Notes under the pieces: generated by a model | What the model saw: the letters and a program-made list of their open reading frames with translations, nothing else | Told to the model about the DNA's origin: nothing | The model's database searches: none | Translations under genes and position numbers: made by a program | Part shown: piece by piece, positions 8,118 through 17,267 of the stretch | How positions within the stretch are numbered: position 1 is the first letter of the stretch | How the letters are laid out: each line of letters opens with the position of its first letter | Source: Rhizobium sp. L51/94 | Lineage (GTDB): Bacteria; Pseudomonadota; Alphaproteobacteria; Rhizobiales; Rhizobiaceae | NCBI RefSeq assembly: GCF_019355555.1 | Contig: NZ_CP072145.1 | Location: forward strand, 215,226 to 279,225 | Direction: 5' to 3' | DNA: 64,000 bases

Positions 8118-9531
8118 CATTACAGTTGCAATTTTGATTTCAGGTGAGCGCGTTGGGCGGCAGCTTGATGCGCTCGTCTCCAACATGACCATGCGATGAT
8201 GTGGGCGGGCTTTATACGCCGCTGGGCAAGCTTATTCGCAATGCGTCGGACCTCTTGGATGGACCAGCGGATCAGATCGTGATGGTCGGCATCCTCGGTC
8301 TTTTTTGGGGTGCCGCATTATTGGCGCGATATCGGATCACAGCCATCATTGCGAAGGCGAGCATGACGAGCGAGACATGGCGATGCCAGCCATGCCACGA
8401 GCGGGTCTCGTTATGATCGAGGCCGAGTTCGTTCTTGGCTGTCTCGAAGCTATCCTCGATTGCCCAACGGTGACCTTCTACGGATACGAGCGTCTGAATG
8501 CCTGTTCCGGCCGGGCACCAAGTCGTGAAGAATGCGAGGTCGCCATCGCTGATATTGCGCCGGATCAACAAGCCACGCGTCCAAAGCCCGGTTTGCGTAT
8601 CACTGTATTCGTCGGCATCGATATCGGCCAGTTCGCAGTAGGCCCAGTCATGAAGCCGCGCGCCTTTTGTGCCATCGCCAGCGGAAAGGCGATGCCATGC
8701 AGCCGGATCGAGATCACGGGCAATCTCAAGAGCGGTTCCTGCGACGAAAGGCTTACCAGACCAAGCGCCAAAATGATGGTCGGATTTAACCCCAAGAACG
8801 TAACCTTTGCAGGCTCGGCGCAGCGCTCCTTCGACGTCTCCGACGCCATACACCGCATCTGCTGCCACCCATGAAAACGGCACTTTGGCTGTCAGCGCCC
8901 GCCGAATCATATCGACAGCGAGGGCAGGCTTGGTAGCGAAGGCTACAGCTTCAGGAACATGAGCGGCGGCAAGCCTTGCCGGATCGCTGGTCCAACTCTT
9001 TGGCAAGTACAAGGCTCGATCGATAAAGGCATGACCACGATCGGAAACATAGGCGGTGAACACACCGATTTGGCAGTTCGTTACCTTGCCCGCTGACCCT
9101 GTATATTGACGTGAAACACCGCAAGATGTCTTGCCCTGCTTGAGGAAGCCGGTCTCATCAATGACCAGGACCGCATCATCTGTGGCAAGGTGCTCCACAA
9201 CATACTCGCGCACAATGTCGCGAAGTCCGTCTGCGTCCCAGCGTCCACGACCCAAGATGGCTTGCTGTCGCCACGGACCAGGATCGCCAGCCGCCTCAGC
9301 GCGCATCCAACCTGTCTTACGGCGCTCATCACCTAACAAGCCGTCCAGGAAAAGGTTTGCAGATGCTGCAACGCGCTCCTGCGTAAACAATCCGCGCATA
9401 CGCGCCTTAACTTCACGCAGCGACGATGCCCAAAGTTCCAACGTTGTCTCGATCGATGCACCCATCATCCATGACCTCCGAATCATGGAGGCCTATAGAT
9501 TCAGAACTTGTAAAAATACGCAACTGTAATG
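8118..9531 (-). mobile_element. IS701-family insertion sequence, copy A
   Basis: The 1414-bp element has terminal inverted repeats CATTACAGTTGC / GCAACTGTAATG and is flanked on both sides by CTAG (8114-8117, 9532-9535), a 4-bp target duplication. It carries one transposase gene. An apparently identical inverted copy lies at 10379-11792. Confidence 0.92.
8272..9486 (-). CDS. IS701-family DDE transposase, copy A
   Basis: The 404-aa transposase catalyses cut-and-paste transposition of the surrounding element. VLVIDETGFLKQGKTSCGV (about residues 104-122) holds the first catalytic Asp, WVAADAVYGVG the second, and the C-terminal HRWAIEDSFETAKNELGLDH the Glu. An alternative start is the second Met (MMGASIETT). 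The protein is the same as that of copy B, so both copies may be active. GC content and codon use are bacterial, unlike the AT-rich T-DNA beside it. Confidence 0.92.
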   Translation of the reverse strand: MIRRSWMMGASIETTLELWASSLREVKARMRGLFTQERVAASANLFLDGLLGDERRKTGWMRAEAAGDPGPWRQQAILGRGRWDADGLRDIVREYVVEHLATDDAVLVIDETGFLKQGKTSCGVSRQYTGSAGKVTNCQIGVFTAYVSDRGHAFIDRALYLPKSWTSDPARLAAAHVPEAVAFATKPALAVDMIRRALTAKVPFSWVAADAVYGVGDVEGALRRACKGYVLGVKSDHHFGAWSGKPFVAGTALEIARDLDPAAWHRLSAGDGTKGARLHDWAYCELADIDADEYSDTQTGLWTRGLLIRRNISDGDLAFFTTWCPAGTGIQTLVSVEGHRWAIEDSFETAKNELGLDHNETRSWHGWHRHVSLVMLAFAMMAVIRYRANNAAPQKRPRMPTITI

Positions 9532-9535
9532 CTAG

Positions 9536-10374
9536 GCAGTGTCCCCATAAACGGGGTTCATCTTATTGACGGTGTATGATTCAATCTCCTTGAAAGGAGA
9601 TTGCTATGCGCCGTCACGAATTGAGCGACGAAGAATGGGCTATCATTGCACCTCTGTTGCCGAACAATAGCCGTGGAATTGAACGTGTCGATGACCGCCG
9701 GGTGATCAACGGCATCCTCTGGCGTTTCAGGACTGGTTCGTCTTGGCGAGATGTGCCGGAGCGTTATGGCCCGCGCACGACGCTTTACAATCGGTTCTCC
9801 CGATGGCGCAAGGCGGGCGTCTGGGATCGTCTTCTGGACGCCGTTTCAAAGCGTTACGATGGAGACATCGTGATGATCGACAGTTCTTGTGTTCGCGTTC
9901 ACCAGCATGGTGCCAACGCTAAAAAGGGGGATCTGCCGATCCTTGCATGGGACGTTCGCGCGGCGGCCTGACGACAAAGATCCACGCTCTTGTCGATGCA
10001 GATGGCAGACCGGTTCGGCTCGAACTCACCGCCGGCCAAGCCGGCGATGCACCGATGGCTGAAAAGCTGTTGAGCGACCTGCGGCCCGGCGCGACGATCC
10101 TCGCCGACAAGGCATATGATACCGATGCAATTCGTAACTTTGCCAAGCAACGCAAGTGTTGGGCGAATATCCCTGCAAAGGCCAATCGAAAGCAGACATT
10201 CAGCTTCAACCGCTGGGTCTACCGTCAACGCAATCTCGTGGAACGGTTCTTCAACCGTATCAAGCAGATGCGAGGCCTCGCGACGCGATACGACCGGCGC
10301 GCTGATAATTACATGGCCGCCCTCAAGCTCGTCGCGACGAGGATATGGATCGCCTCAACTAATGAGTCCGTGGC
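9536..10374 (+). mobile_element. IS5-family (IS427-like) element between two IS701 copies
   Basis: It starts GGCAGTGTCCCCATAAA, a typical end for this group, directly after the CTAG flank of IS701 copy A. The matching right inverted repeat is missing: the element stops within a few bases of the transposase stop codon, where IS701 copy B begins. It is therefore probably truncated on the right and immobile by itself. Confidence 0.8.
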
Positions 10375-10378
10375 CTAG
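9606..10378 (+). CDS. IS5-family transposase, two overlapping frames (orfA/orfB)
   Basis: orfA (9606-9971, MRRHELSDEEWAIIAPLLP...) and orfB (9947-10378, ending ATRIWIASTNESVA) overlap in different frames near an AAAAAGGGGG run, as in IS427-group elements that make the full transposase by programmed frameshifting. VMIDSSCVRVHQHGA holds the first Asp, ILADKAYD the second, and NLVERFFNRIKQMRGLATRYD the Glu/Arg region. The stop codon TAG is shared with the CTAG flank of the next IS701, so that insertion landed at the very end of the gene. Confidence 0.85.
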
Positions 10379-11792
10379 CATTACAGTTGCGTATTTTTAC
10401 AAGTTCTGAATCTATAGGCCTCCATGATTCGGAGGTCATGGATGATGGGTGCATCGATCGAGACAACGTTGGAACTTTGGGCATCGTCGCTGCGTGAAGT
10501 TAAGGCGCGTATGCGCGGATTGTTTACGCAGGAGCGCGTTGCAGCATCTGCAAACCTTTTCCTGGACGGCTTGTTAGGTGATGAGCGCCGTAAGACAGGT
10601 TGGATGCGCGCTGAGGCGGCTGGCGATCCTGGTCCGTGGCGACAGCAAGCCATCTTGGGTCGTGGACGCTGGGACGCAGACGGACTTCGCGACATTGTGC
10701 GCGAGTATGTTGTGGAGCACCTTGCCACAGATGATGCGGTCCTGGTCATTGATGAGACCGGCTTCCTCAAGCAGGGCAAGACATCTTGCGGTGTTTCACG
10801 TCAATATACAGGGTCAGCGGGCAAGGTAACGAACTGCCAAATCGGTGTGTTCACCGCCTATGTTTCCGATCGTGGTCATGCCTTTATCGATCGAGCCTTG
10901 TACTTGCCAAAGAGTTGGACCAGCGATCCGGCAAGGCTTGCCGCCGCTCATGTTCCTGAAGCTGTAGCCTTCGCTACCAAGCCTGCCCTCGCTGTCGATA
11001 TGATTCGGCGGGCGCTGACAGCCAAAGTGCCGTTTTCATGGGTGGCAGCAGATGCGGTGTATGGCGTCGGAGACGTCGAAGGAGCGCTGCGCCGAGCCTG
11101 CAAAGGTTACGTTCTTGGGGTTAAATCCGACCATCATTTTGGCGCTTGGTCTGGTAAGCCTTTCGTCGCAGGAACCGCTCTTGAGATTGCCCGTGATCTC
11201 GATCCGGCTGCATGGCATCGCCTTTCCGCTGGCGATGGCACAAAAGGCGCGCGGCTTCATGACTGGGCCTACTGCGAACTGGCCGATATCGATGCCGACG
11301 AATACAGTGATACGCAAACCGGGCTTTGGACGCGTGGCTTGTTGATCCGGCGCAATATCAGCGATGGCGACCTCGCATTCTTCACGACTTGGTGCCCGGC
11401 CGGAACAGGCATTCAGACGCTCGTATCCGTAGAAGGTCACCGTTGGGCAATCGAGGATAGCTTCGAGACAGCCAAGAACGAACTCGGCCTCGATCATAAC
11501 GAGACCCGCTCGTGGCATGGCTGGCATCGCCATGTCTCGCTCGTCATGCTCGCCTTCGCAATGATGGCTGTGATCCGATATCGCGCCAATAATGCGGCAC
11601 CCCAAAAAAGACCGAGGATGCCGACCATCACGATCTGATCCGCTGGTCCATCCAAGAGGTCCGACGCATTGCGAATAAGCTTGCCCAGCGGCGTATAAAG
11701 CCCGCCCACATCATCGCATGGTCATGTTGGAGACGAGCGCATCAAGCTGCCGCCCAACGCGCTCACCTGAAATCAAAATTGCAACTGTAATG
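10379..11792 (+). mobile_element. IS701-family insertion sequence, copy B
   Basis: This 1414-bp element is the inverted twin of copy A, with the same ends and CTAG on both sides (10375-10378, 11793-11796). Its right CTAG is also the left flank of the next IS701-like element, so two elements are stacked on one target site. Confidence 0.92.
10424..11638 (+). CDS. IS701-family DDE transposase, copy B
   Basis: The 404-aa protein is identical by eye to the copy A transposase, with the same DDE motifs (VIDETGF, AADAVYG, IEDSFETAKNELGLDH). Identity implies a recent duplication. With copy A in inverse orientation it brackets an IS5 gene, a layout that could move as a composite unit or invert by recombination. 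Confidence 0.92.
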   Translation: MIRRSWMMGASIETTLELWASSLREVKARMRGLFTQERVAASANLFLDGLLGDERRKTGWMRAEAAGDPGPWRQQAILGRGRWDADGLRDIVREYVVEHLATDDAVLVIDETGFLKQGKTSCGVSRQYTGSAGKVTNCQIGVFTAYVSDRGHAFIDRALYLPKSWTSDPARLAAAHVPEAVAFATKPALAVDMIRRALTAKVPFSWVAADAVYGVGDVEGALRRACKGYVLGVKSDHHFGAWSGKPFVAGTALEIARDLDPAAWHRLSAGDGTKGARLHDWAYCELADIDADEYSDTQTGLWTRGLLIRRNISDGDLAFFTTWCPAGTGIQTLVSVEGHRWAIEDSFETAKNELGLDHNETRSWHGWHRHVSLVMLAFAMMAVIRYRANNAAPQKRPRMPTITI

Positions 11793-11796
11793 CTAG

Positions 11797-13213
11797 CACT
11801 ACTTTGGCAGATTCGGGTAAGCTTGGTTTGAGATGATTTGCGCTCTCACTTTTGGGGCGCGATATGGCGGATTGGGATACGGAGCTTTCAGCATTTTTGC
11901 AGCCATTTCTGGAGAAGCTTGGACACAAGAAACGGCGACAGATGTGTCCACTTTATGTGTCGGGACTTATCGGTCCCGGAGACCGCAAGAGTATTGAGCC
12001 GATGGCGGAACGGTTCGCTCCAGGCCAGTACGACCGCCTCCACCATTTCATTTCCGACGGCCTTTGGGATGCTGTTCCTCTTGAGGCCGAGCTCGCGCTG
12101 CAGGCGGACAGGATCGTTGGCGCATCCGATGCGTTTCTGGTGATTGATGACACCGGCCTGCCGAAGAAGGGTGATCATTCGGTCGGAGTCGCGCCGCAAT
12201 ATGCCTCGATGCTGGGCAAGAGAGCAAATTGCCAGACGCTGGTGTCGGTGACGCTTGCGCGAGATGAGGTGCCGGTCCCGGTTGGCCTGCGTCTGTTCCT
12301 GCCGGATAGCTGGATCGGTGATCAGGAGCGCATGGCGAAGGCTGGGGTCCCAGACGACATGCGGACCCCGCGCACGAAGCCGGAGATTGCTCTTGCCGAG
12401 ATCGATCGGTTGATCGTGACCGGTGTCCGGTTTGGAACAGTGCTGGCTGACGCAGGTTACGGCCTGTCGGCTGCGTTCCGAAAGGGCTTAAGTGAACGTG
12501 GCCTCACCTGGGCGGTCGGTATCCCCAAGCATCAGAAGGTCTATCCCGACGATGTCGAATTGATCTTTCCCGTCTCCGGTCATGGCCGCCCTCGCAAGCA
12601 TTCGATCCCCGACACCCTTTCAGCTGCCGCCGAAACGATGTTGGCATCTGCAAGCTGGAAGAAGGTCAGTTGGCGCCGCGGCACAAAAGGTCGCCTGACC
12701 GCACGGTTTGCAGCATTGCGCATCCGGATCGCCGATGGCATGCCGCAGCGCATCTATGACAAGGGACAGCAGCACATGCCGGGCGAAGCGGCCTGGCTAG
12801 TTGGCGAATGGCGATCAAACGACGAGCGCAAATACTATCTGTCCAACTTGCCGGTCGATGCGACATTGAAAGTACTGGCGGCCGCGATCAAGGCGAGATG
12901 GGTCTGCGAACAGGCGCATCAGCAGATGAAAGAGGAGCTCGGTCTCGATCACTTCGAGGGCCGATCGTGGCAAGGCCTACATCGGCACGCTCTGATGACG
13001 ATGATCGCTTATGCTTTTCTCCAGCACCAGAGATTGCAAACTGCAAAGCGGGAAAAAAAAGAAGCTACGAGTTCGCCGTGGGCCGCCTGAACCGACCTTG
13101 CCAGCCGTCCGTCGAGCCGTGATCAATGCGCTTGCTGCACCGACAGCACAGATACGATGTCCGCACTGTCAACAGCACTTCCAAAGCAAAAATTCAATTC
13201 TGCCAAAGTAGTG
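11797..13213 (+). mobile_element. Second, divergent IS701-family element
   Basis: The 1417-bp element has ends CACTACTTTGGCAG / CTGCCAAAGTAGTG and is flanked by CTAG at 11793-11796 and 13214-13217. The ends and protein differ from copies A/B, so it is a separate member of the family using the same target. Confidence 0.9.
11864..13090 (+). CDS. IS701-family transposase (divergent type)
   Basis: From MADWDTELSAFLQPFL the product is 408 aa; an upstream ATG at 11852 would add four residues. LVIDDTGLPKKGDHSVGVAPQY has the first Asp in the form DDTG rather than DETG, followed by VLADAGYG (second Asp) and WVCEQAHQQMKEELGLDHFEGRSWQGLHRH (Glu region). The family normally has about 400-440 residues, so it looks full length and possibly active. 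Confidence 0.9.
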   Translation: MADWDTELSAFLQPFLEKLGHKKRRQMCPLYVSGLIGPGDRKSIEPMAERFAPGQYDRLHHFISDGLWDAVPLEAELALQADRIVGASDAFLVIDDTGLPKKGDHSVGVAPQYASMLGKRANCQTLVSVTLARDEVPVPVGLRLFLPDSWIGDQERMAKAGVPDDMRTPRTKPEIALAEIDRLIVTGVRFGTVLADAGYGLSAAFRKGLSERGLTWAVGIPKHQKVYPDDVELIFPVSGHGRPRKHSIPDTLSAAAETMLASASWKKVSWRRGTKGRLTARFAALRIRIADGMPQRIYDKGQQHMPGEAAWLVGEWRSNDERKYYLSNLPVDATLKVLAAAIKARWVCEQAHQQMKEELGLDHFEGRSWQGLHRHALMTMIAYAFLQHQRLQTAKREKKEATSSPWAA

Positions 13214-13217
13214 CTAG

Positions 13218-13272
13218 GAACAGGAGATACCATGACAAGACGACCGCGCCGGAACCAAAGCCCGCCTTTCAT
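13218..13272 (+). pseudogene. Remnant of an IS3-family orfA 5' end
   Basis: After GGAGATACC an ATG opens MTRRPRRNQSP, which resembles the N-terminus of IS3-family OrfA proteins (MTRRPRRNHSPAFK). It runs for about a dozen codons before the sequence switches to the truncated IS630 at 13273. Too short for certainty. Confidence 0.35.
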
Positions 13273-14265
13273 GTACTGCCAGATGTTCTCTACCGGGTTC
13301 AATTCAGGCGATCTCGGCGGTAGAAACATCAAGGTGATGTTATCAGGGATCTTTAGCTTCGGCGTCGTATGCCAACCCGCCTGGTCGAGAATCAGAACTG
13401 CATGTGCTCCATTATCGACGGCAAGGCTGATTTCGTCGAGATGCTGCTGCATGGCGTCTGTGTCGCAATAGGGAAGAACGAGACCTGCCCCCTTGCCTTT
13501 CTTGAGGCAGATTGCGCCGAAGATATACGCCCACATGGTGCGCTGATCGTGCGGTGCAGAAGGTCGGGTTCCCCGACGTGCCCAACGGCGCGTGATCTTG
13601 TTTTTCTGTCCTATGCGAGCTTCATCGGCCCACCAGATTTCGAGATCCGTGCCGGGCGGGCATTTGGCCCGGATCTCTGCAAGCGCGGCTGCAAAGTCTT
13701 TTTAAAAGCGTCGCCCTCCAGCTCATTCTGCGCATAATGGCGGGGACGAGCAGAGATCTTGGCAAAGCCCAGAGCCTTCAACTCTCGTCCGACCGTCGTA
13801 TCGTCCATGGAGACACGGAATTCTTCGAAGATCCACTGCGCCAGATCTCTGCGCCGCCATCGCACGACGCCATCGACGGCCGGAATCGGTCCCCGTTCCA
13901 CGATCTTTGCTAATGCCTGCCGCTGGGTATCATTCAGTTTCGCCCGCCCACCTGGAGCCTTGCCGTTGATCAGCCCATCGGGGCCGCGGGCATTGAAACG
14001 CACCACCCAGTCGCGCACGATTTGGACCGTCACGCTGCCAAGCCGGGCCGCATCCGCGCGCGAGCCGCCATCATAGATCGAGGCCAGCGACAATAGGCGT
14101 CGTGCCTGATTGGCATCCTTCGTCTGCCGCGCCAGTAGACGCAGACCCGTACCATCGAAATCCCGCCGCAACGAAAGCGCTGAACCCATTGCAAACCTCC
14201 TGTTTGCGCCATCGAGTCAGATTCGTCGACTTTTGGGAACCCCAACAGAGTCACACATCGCGCTC
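13273..14265 (-). pseudogene. IS630-family element, left copy, 3' truncated
   Basis: From 13273 to the terminal repeat GCGCTCGTTGG at 14255-14265 this matches the intact IS630 at 52751-53906. The transposase N-terminal frame (13611-14189, MGSALSLRRDFDGTGLRLLARQ...) and the DDE part (ILDQAGWHT, PPRSPELNPVENIWQYM) are present, joined through a -1 frameshift at an AAAAAG run. The last residues and the outer end are lost at 13273, where an IS3 scrap and an IS701-like element follow. Its surviving end abuts the IS110 element. Confidence 0.88.
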
Positions 14266-14661
14266 GTTGGTTCTCTACATTTGGCTGCTGCGTCAAGTTT
14301 TTTTGTTCGCTTTGTCTTTATCCAATCCGGTTGAAGTATAACAAGCGTCCCATGGTTCTCTTCGGTGTGCGGTCTATCCATTTCCGCCACCACTATCCGG
14401 GGCTTTTCGCTTCATATCCAGGGTGCCGATGCAGTGTATTAAACGCGGTCTTCGATCCGCATCCAACTGTCTCGCATTCGTCCGTCCCGGTCCGGTCGCT
14501 TCACCTCATGGACATTGAGGACTTTATCCGCGAACGAACTTCAAAAAAACGGTTCTTGCGGATTTCGCTAAATCGGGACAGCGGTTTCAGCAAGTCGCGG
14601 ACAAGCGTTTCGCTAAGTCGCGGACAACGGATGCGATCGAATCCCGGTTGCCTTGTTGCTG

Positions 14662-15453
14662 TTACGCGTGATTGTGTTCGGTTATTTCGTCGCCGGTCAA
14701 GAGCGTCGGCGTTTTTCGTTTGCGCATGCTGTCGCCTTCGAGAGTGATGCGGTGGGCGTTGTGAACAATGCGATCCAAAATCGCATCGGCCAAAGTGGCT
14801 TCTCCAATCATTTCGTGCCAGGCGGCCACCGGAAGCTGAGCTGTGATCAGGGTCGATTTCCTTCGATATCGCTCCTCGAAGATTTCGAGCAAATCGAGGC
14901 GCTGTCGGTCATTCAGGGTATGGGTTCCCCAGTCATCCAACACCAGCAACTGAACACGTGCCAGCTTGTCGATGAGGCGCGGAAAGCGTCCATCGAGCCT
15001 GGCAAGTGCGAGATCCTCGAAGAGCCGCGGCATACGAACGTAGAGGACAGAGTAGTCGAGGCGGGCCGCCTGTCTCGCAAAGACGCAGGCGATCCAAGTT
15101 TTTCCAGTGCCCGTTTGGCCTGTCAGGATCAGGTTCTCGTTTGCCTTCAGCCATGCGCCCTGCGCCAAGGACAAGACATTGCGACGATCAAGGCCGCGGT
15201 GAGATCTAAAATCGATGTCTTCGATCGAGGCATTGGCAAATCGAAGCTTTGCTGTGGCGAGCCGATTGGTCAGCCGTCGGTCGGTTCGTAGTGCGATCTC
15301 GCGGTCGAGCATCAGGCCAAGCCGTTCGTCAAAGCTAAGATCATTTCCATGAACTTGCTCGATAAGTTCGCGATAGGCGGTTGCCATTCCGGCAAGACCA
15401 AGCGCACTCATCTGGTCCAGTGTTGGATGTGTCAGCATTAGATGTCCTTTCAT
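14662..15453 (-). CDS. istB: IS21 helper ATPase IstB
   Basis: The 263-aa AAA+ protein assists IstA in transposition and target choice. The Walker A motif LTGQTGTGKTW lies near residue 111, Walker B LLVLDDWG near residue 172, and a sensor-like ITAQLPVAAWHE follows. A second Met (MLTHPTLDQM) six codons in is an alternative start. It overlaps the end of istA by four bases, the usual translational coupling. Length is normal, but its partner istA is disrupted. Confidence 0.92.
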   Translation of the reverse strand: MKGHLMLTHPTLDQMSALGLAGMATAYRELIEQVHGNDLSFDERLGLMLDREIALRTDRRLTNRLATAKLRFANASIEDIDFRSHRGLDRRNVLSLAQGAWLKANENLILTGQTGTGKTWIACVFARQAARLDYSVLYVRMPRLFEDLALARLDGRFPRLIDKLARVQLLVLDDWGTHTLNDRQRLDLLEIFEERYRRKSTLITAQLPVAAWHEMIGEATLADAILDRIVHNAHRITLEGDSMRKRKTPTLLTGDEITEHNHA

Positions 15454-16498
15454 TGGTAGTAGGTTTTGCCGCGGATATTGCCGTGCGGCGGTGCCGGCTT
15501 CACGGTCTCGCTTGCGGCAGGAGCCTGATCGAGACCAGATCTGAGAATGTTGGCGACAGACGAATAGGTCAGCGCATTGATGACCAACGCACGCTCACAG
15601 GCCAATTCCAGCCGATCGGTTTCGTAACGACGCGCCAGGGAGAGAATGCCCTGAGCGGATCTGTAGCCTTGCTCCGGGTGCGGCCGATCGCTAAGCAGAC
15701 GCTCGATAAATATCGCAGTATTGGCCCCAACCTTCGCCGCTTCCTTGCGCAACGTGTGAGGCGTCGTGTTTGCATAGCGCTGGTGAGCTTTCGGCATATG
15801 CTCATTGACAGTGATATGGCCGGAACGCTGGGAGCTTCGGATGTGGCTGGCGACCCGCTTGTGGTCAAAGAAGATCTCGACCGCTCGATACGTCAGCCTG
15901 ATATCGACCTTCCTGCCGATCAGACCGTGCGGCACGGAATAGAACGTCTTGTCGACGTCGACATGGTAATCGGGATGAACCTTGGCGACCTTCCATTCCG
16001 CGTATTCAAACGGCGTTGGCGGCAGTGGCTTGAGCTGGGAGCGCTCGACCTCATCGAACAGGGCTCGCCGGGATTTTCCATACCGACGCATCGTACGGGT
16101 GTTAAGGTCCTCGATCAGAGCGCTGATGCGGATATTGAGATCGACAAGGCTGAAGAAACGGTCGTTTCGAAGTCTGGCCAGAACCCACCTCTCGACGATT
16201 AAAACCGATCCCTCCGCGGATGGTTTATCCCGAGGACGCCGCGGCCGTGCTGGCAATACGGTCGTATCGTAGTGTTCGGCGAAGGCAGCAAATGTCGCGT
16301 TCAACGTCGGTTCGAACCAGAGAGCCTTGGCAATCGCGGATTTGAGGTTGTCGCAGATCGTTGTCTTCGTCACCCCACCGAAGTAACTGAAGGCTCGCTG
16401 GTTCGCCGTATCCCTACGGCGTGGACCGCCTTGCGAGTTTTTTGCGATATCGTGATTTTGCGCTCTTGAGAGTGGAATTAAGAGCGCAATGAGGACCT

Positions 16499-16846
16499 AT
16501 GGCACAGGCCATTTTGCTGACGGGTCAAGAACGGCGTCGTCGTTGGTCACCGGCTGATCGGCTGGAAATTCTGGAGGCAGCATTCGCGCCGGGTGCAAAT
16601 GTGTCGGAGGTAGCGCGTCGTTTTGATGTTTCGACGGGGCTGCTCTACACGTGGCGCCGCCAGGCGCTGTCGGCTGCGGTGACGGATGGTCCTGCCTTCG
16701 TGCCCGCGACGGTCGTGGGTGCCGCGGGCGGTGGCGATGTCGTTGCGGCGACGATCGCTGTGGACTTTGCGAACGGTACCAAGGTGAGGATTTCGTCCGG
16801 GGCACCTTGTGATCTTGCCGCAGCAGTAATGCGAGCGCTCAAATGA
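16499..16846 (+). CDS. tnpA: IS66 accessory protein TnpA
   Basis: The 115-aa product has an HTH-like region (WSPADRLEILEAAFAPGANVSEVARRFDVSTGLLYTWRRQAL) typical of IS66 OrfA. It is needed with TnpB for transposition of many IS66 elements. It overlaps tnpB by four bases (ATGA), giving translational coupling. Length is as usual for the family. Confidence 0.9.
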   Translation: MAQAILLTGQERRRRWSPADRLEILEAAFAPGANVSEVARRFDVSTGLLYTWRRQALSAAVTDGPAFVPATVVGAAGGGDVVAATIAVDFANGTKVRISSGAPCDLAAAVMRALK

Positions 16847-17190
16847 TCCCGATCAGTTCGAGCGTGCGTGTTTGGATTGCGAGCGGCCATTGCGATATGC
16901 GCAAAGGGATGCAGGGTCTTGCTCTGATCGTGCAGGAAGGTCTGGGCCGTGATCCGTTCAAGGGGGACGTTTTTGTCTTCCGGGGGAAAAGTGGCCGGCT
17001 GATCAAGGCTCTTTGGCATGACGGAATTGGCCTTTCGCTATACGCAAAGCGGCTTGAGCGCGGCCGTTTCATTTGGCCGGCGACGGAGGGTGGAGCGATT
17101 GCGCTGACGGCTGGCCAGATGTCCTATCTGCTTGAGGGAATTGACTGGCGAAACCCGCAGCAGACATGGCGCCCGACGAGCGCGGGATAG
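16843..17190 (+). CDS. tnpB: IS66 accessory protein TnpB
   Basis: The 115-aa product carries the IS66 Orf2 signature: VWIASGHCDMRKGMQGLALIVQEGLGRDPFKGDVFVFRGKSGRLIKALWHDGIGLSLYAKRLERGRF, written here as consecutive family motifs MRKGMQGLA, DVFVFRGK and KALWHDG. Its exact biochemical role is unknown. It ends about 80 bp before tnpC. Confidence 0.9.
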   Translation: MIPISSSVRVWIASGHCDMRKGMQGLALIVQEGLGRDPFKGDVFVFRGKSGRLIKALWHDGIGLSLYAKRLERGRFIWPATEGGAIALTAGQMSYLLEGIDWRNPQQTWRPTSAG

Positions 17191-17267
17191 CGTTTTTTTG
17201 GCGGGATTGCGTGCGGCAGCACCAAGAAAAGCTATACAAATCAGTGGTTTTGTGATTCACTTCGAGC

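Noticed and set aside
14331..14747. 138-codon plus-strand frame across the IS110/IS21 junction
   Set aside because: It crosses an insertion boundary and matches only noncoding IS110 sequence found again at 52579-52750.
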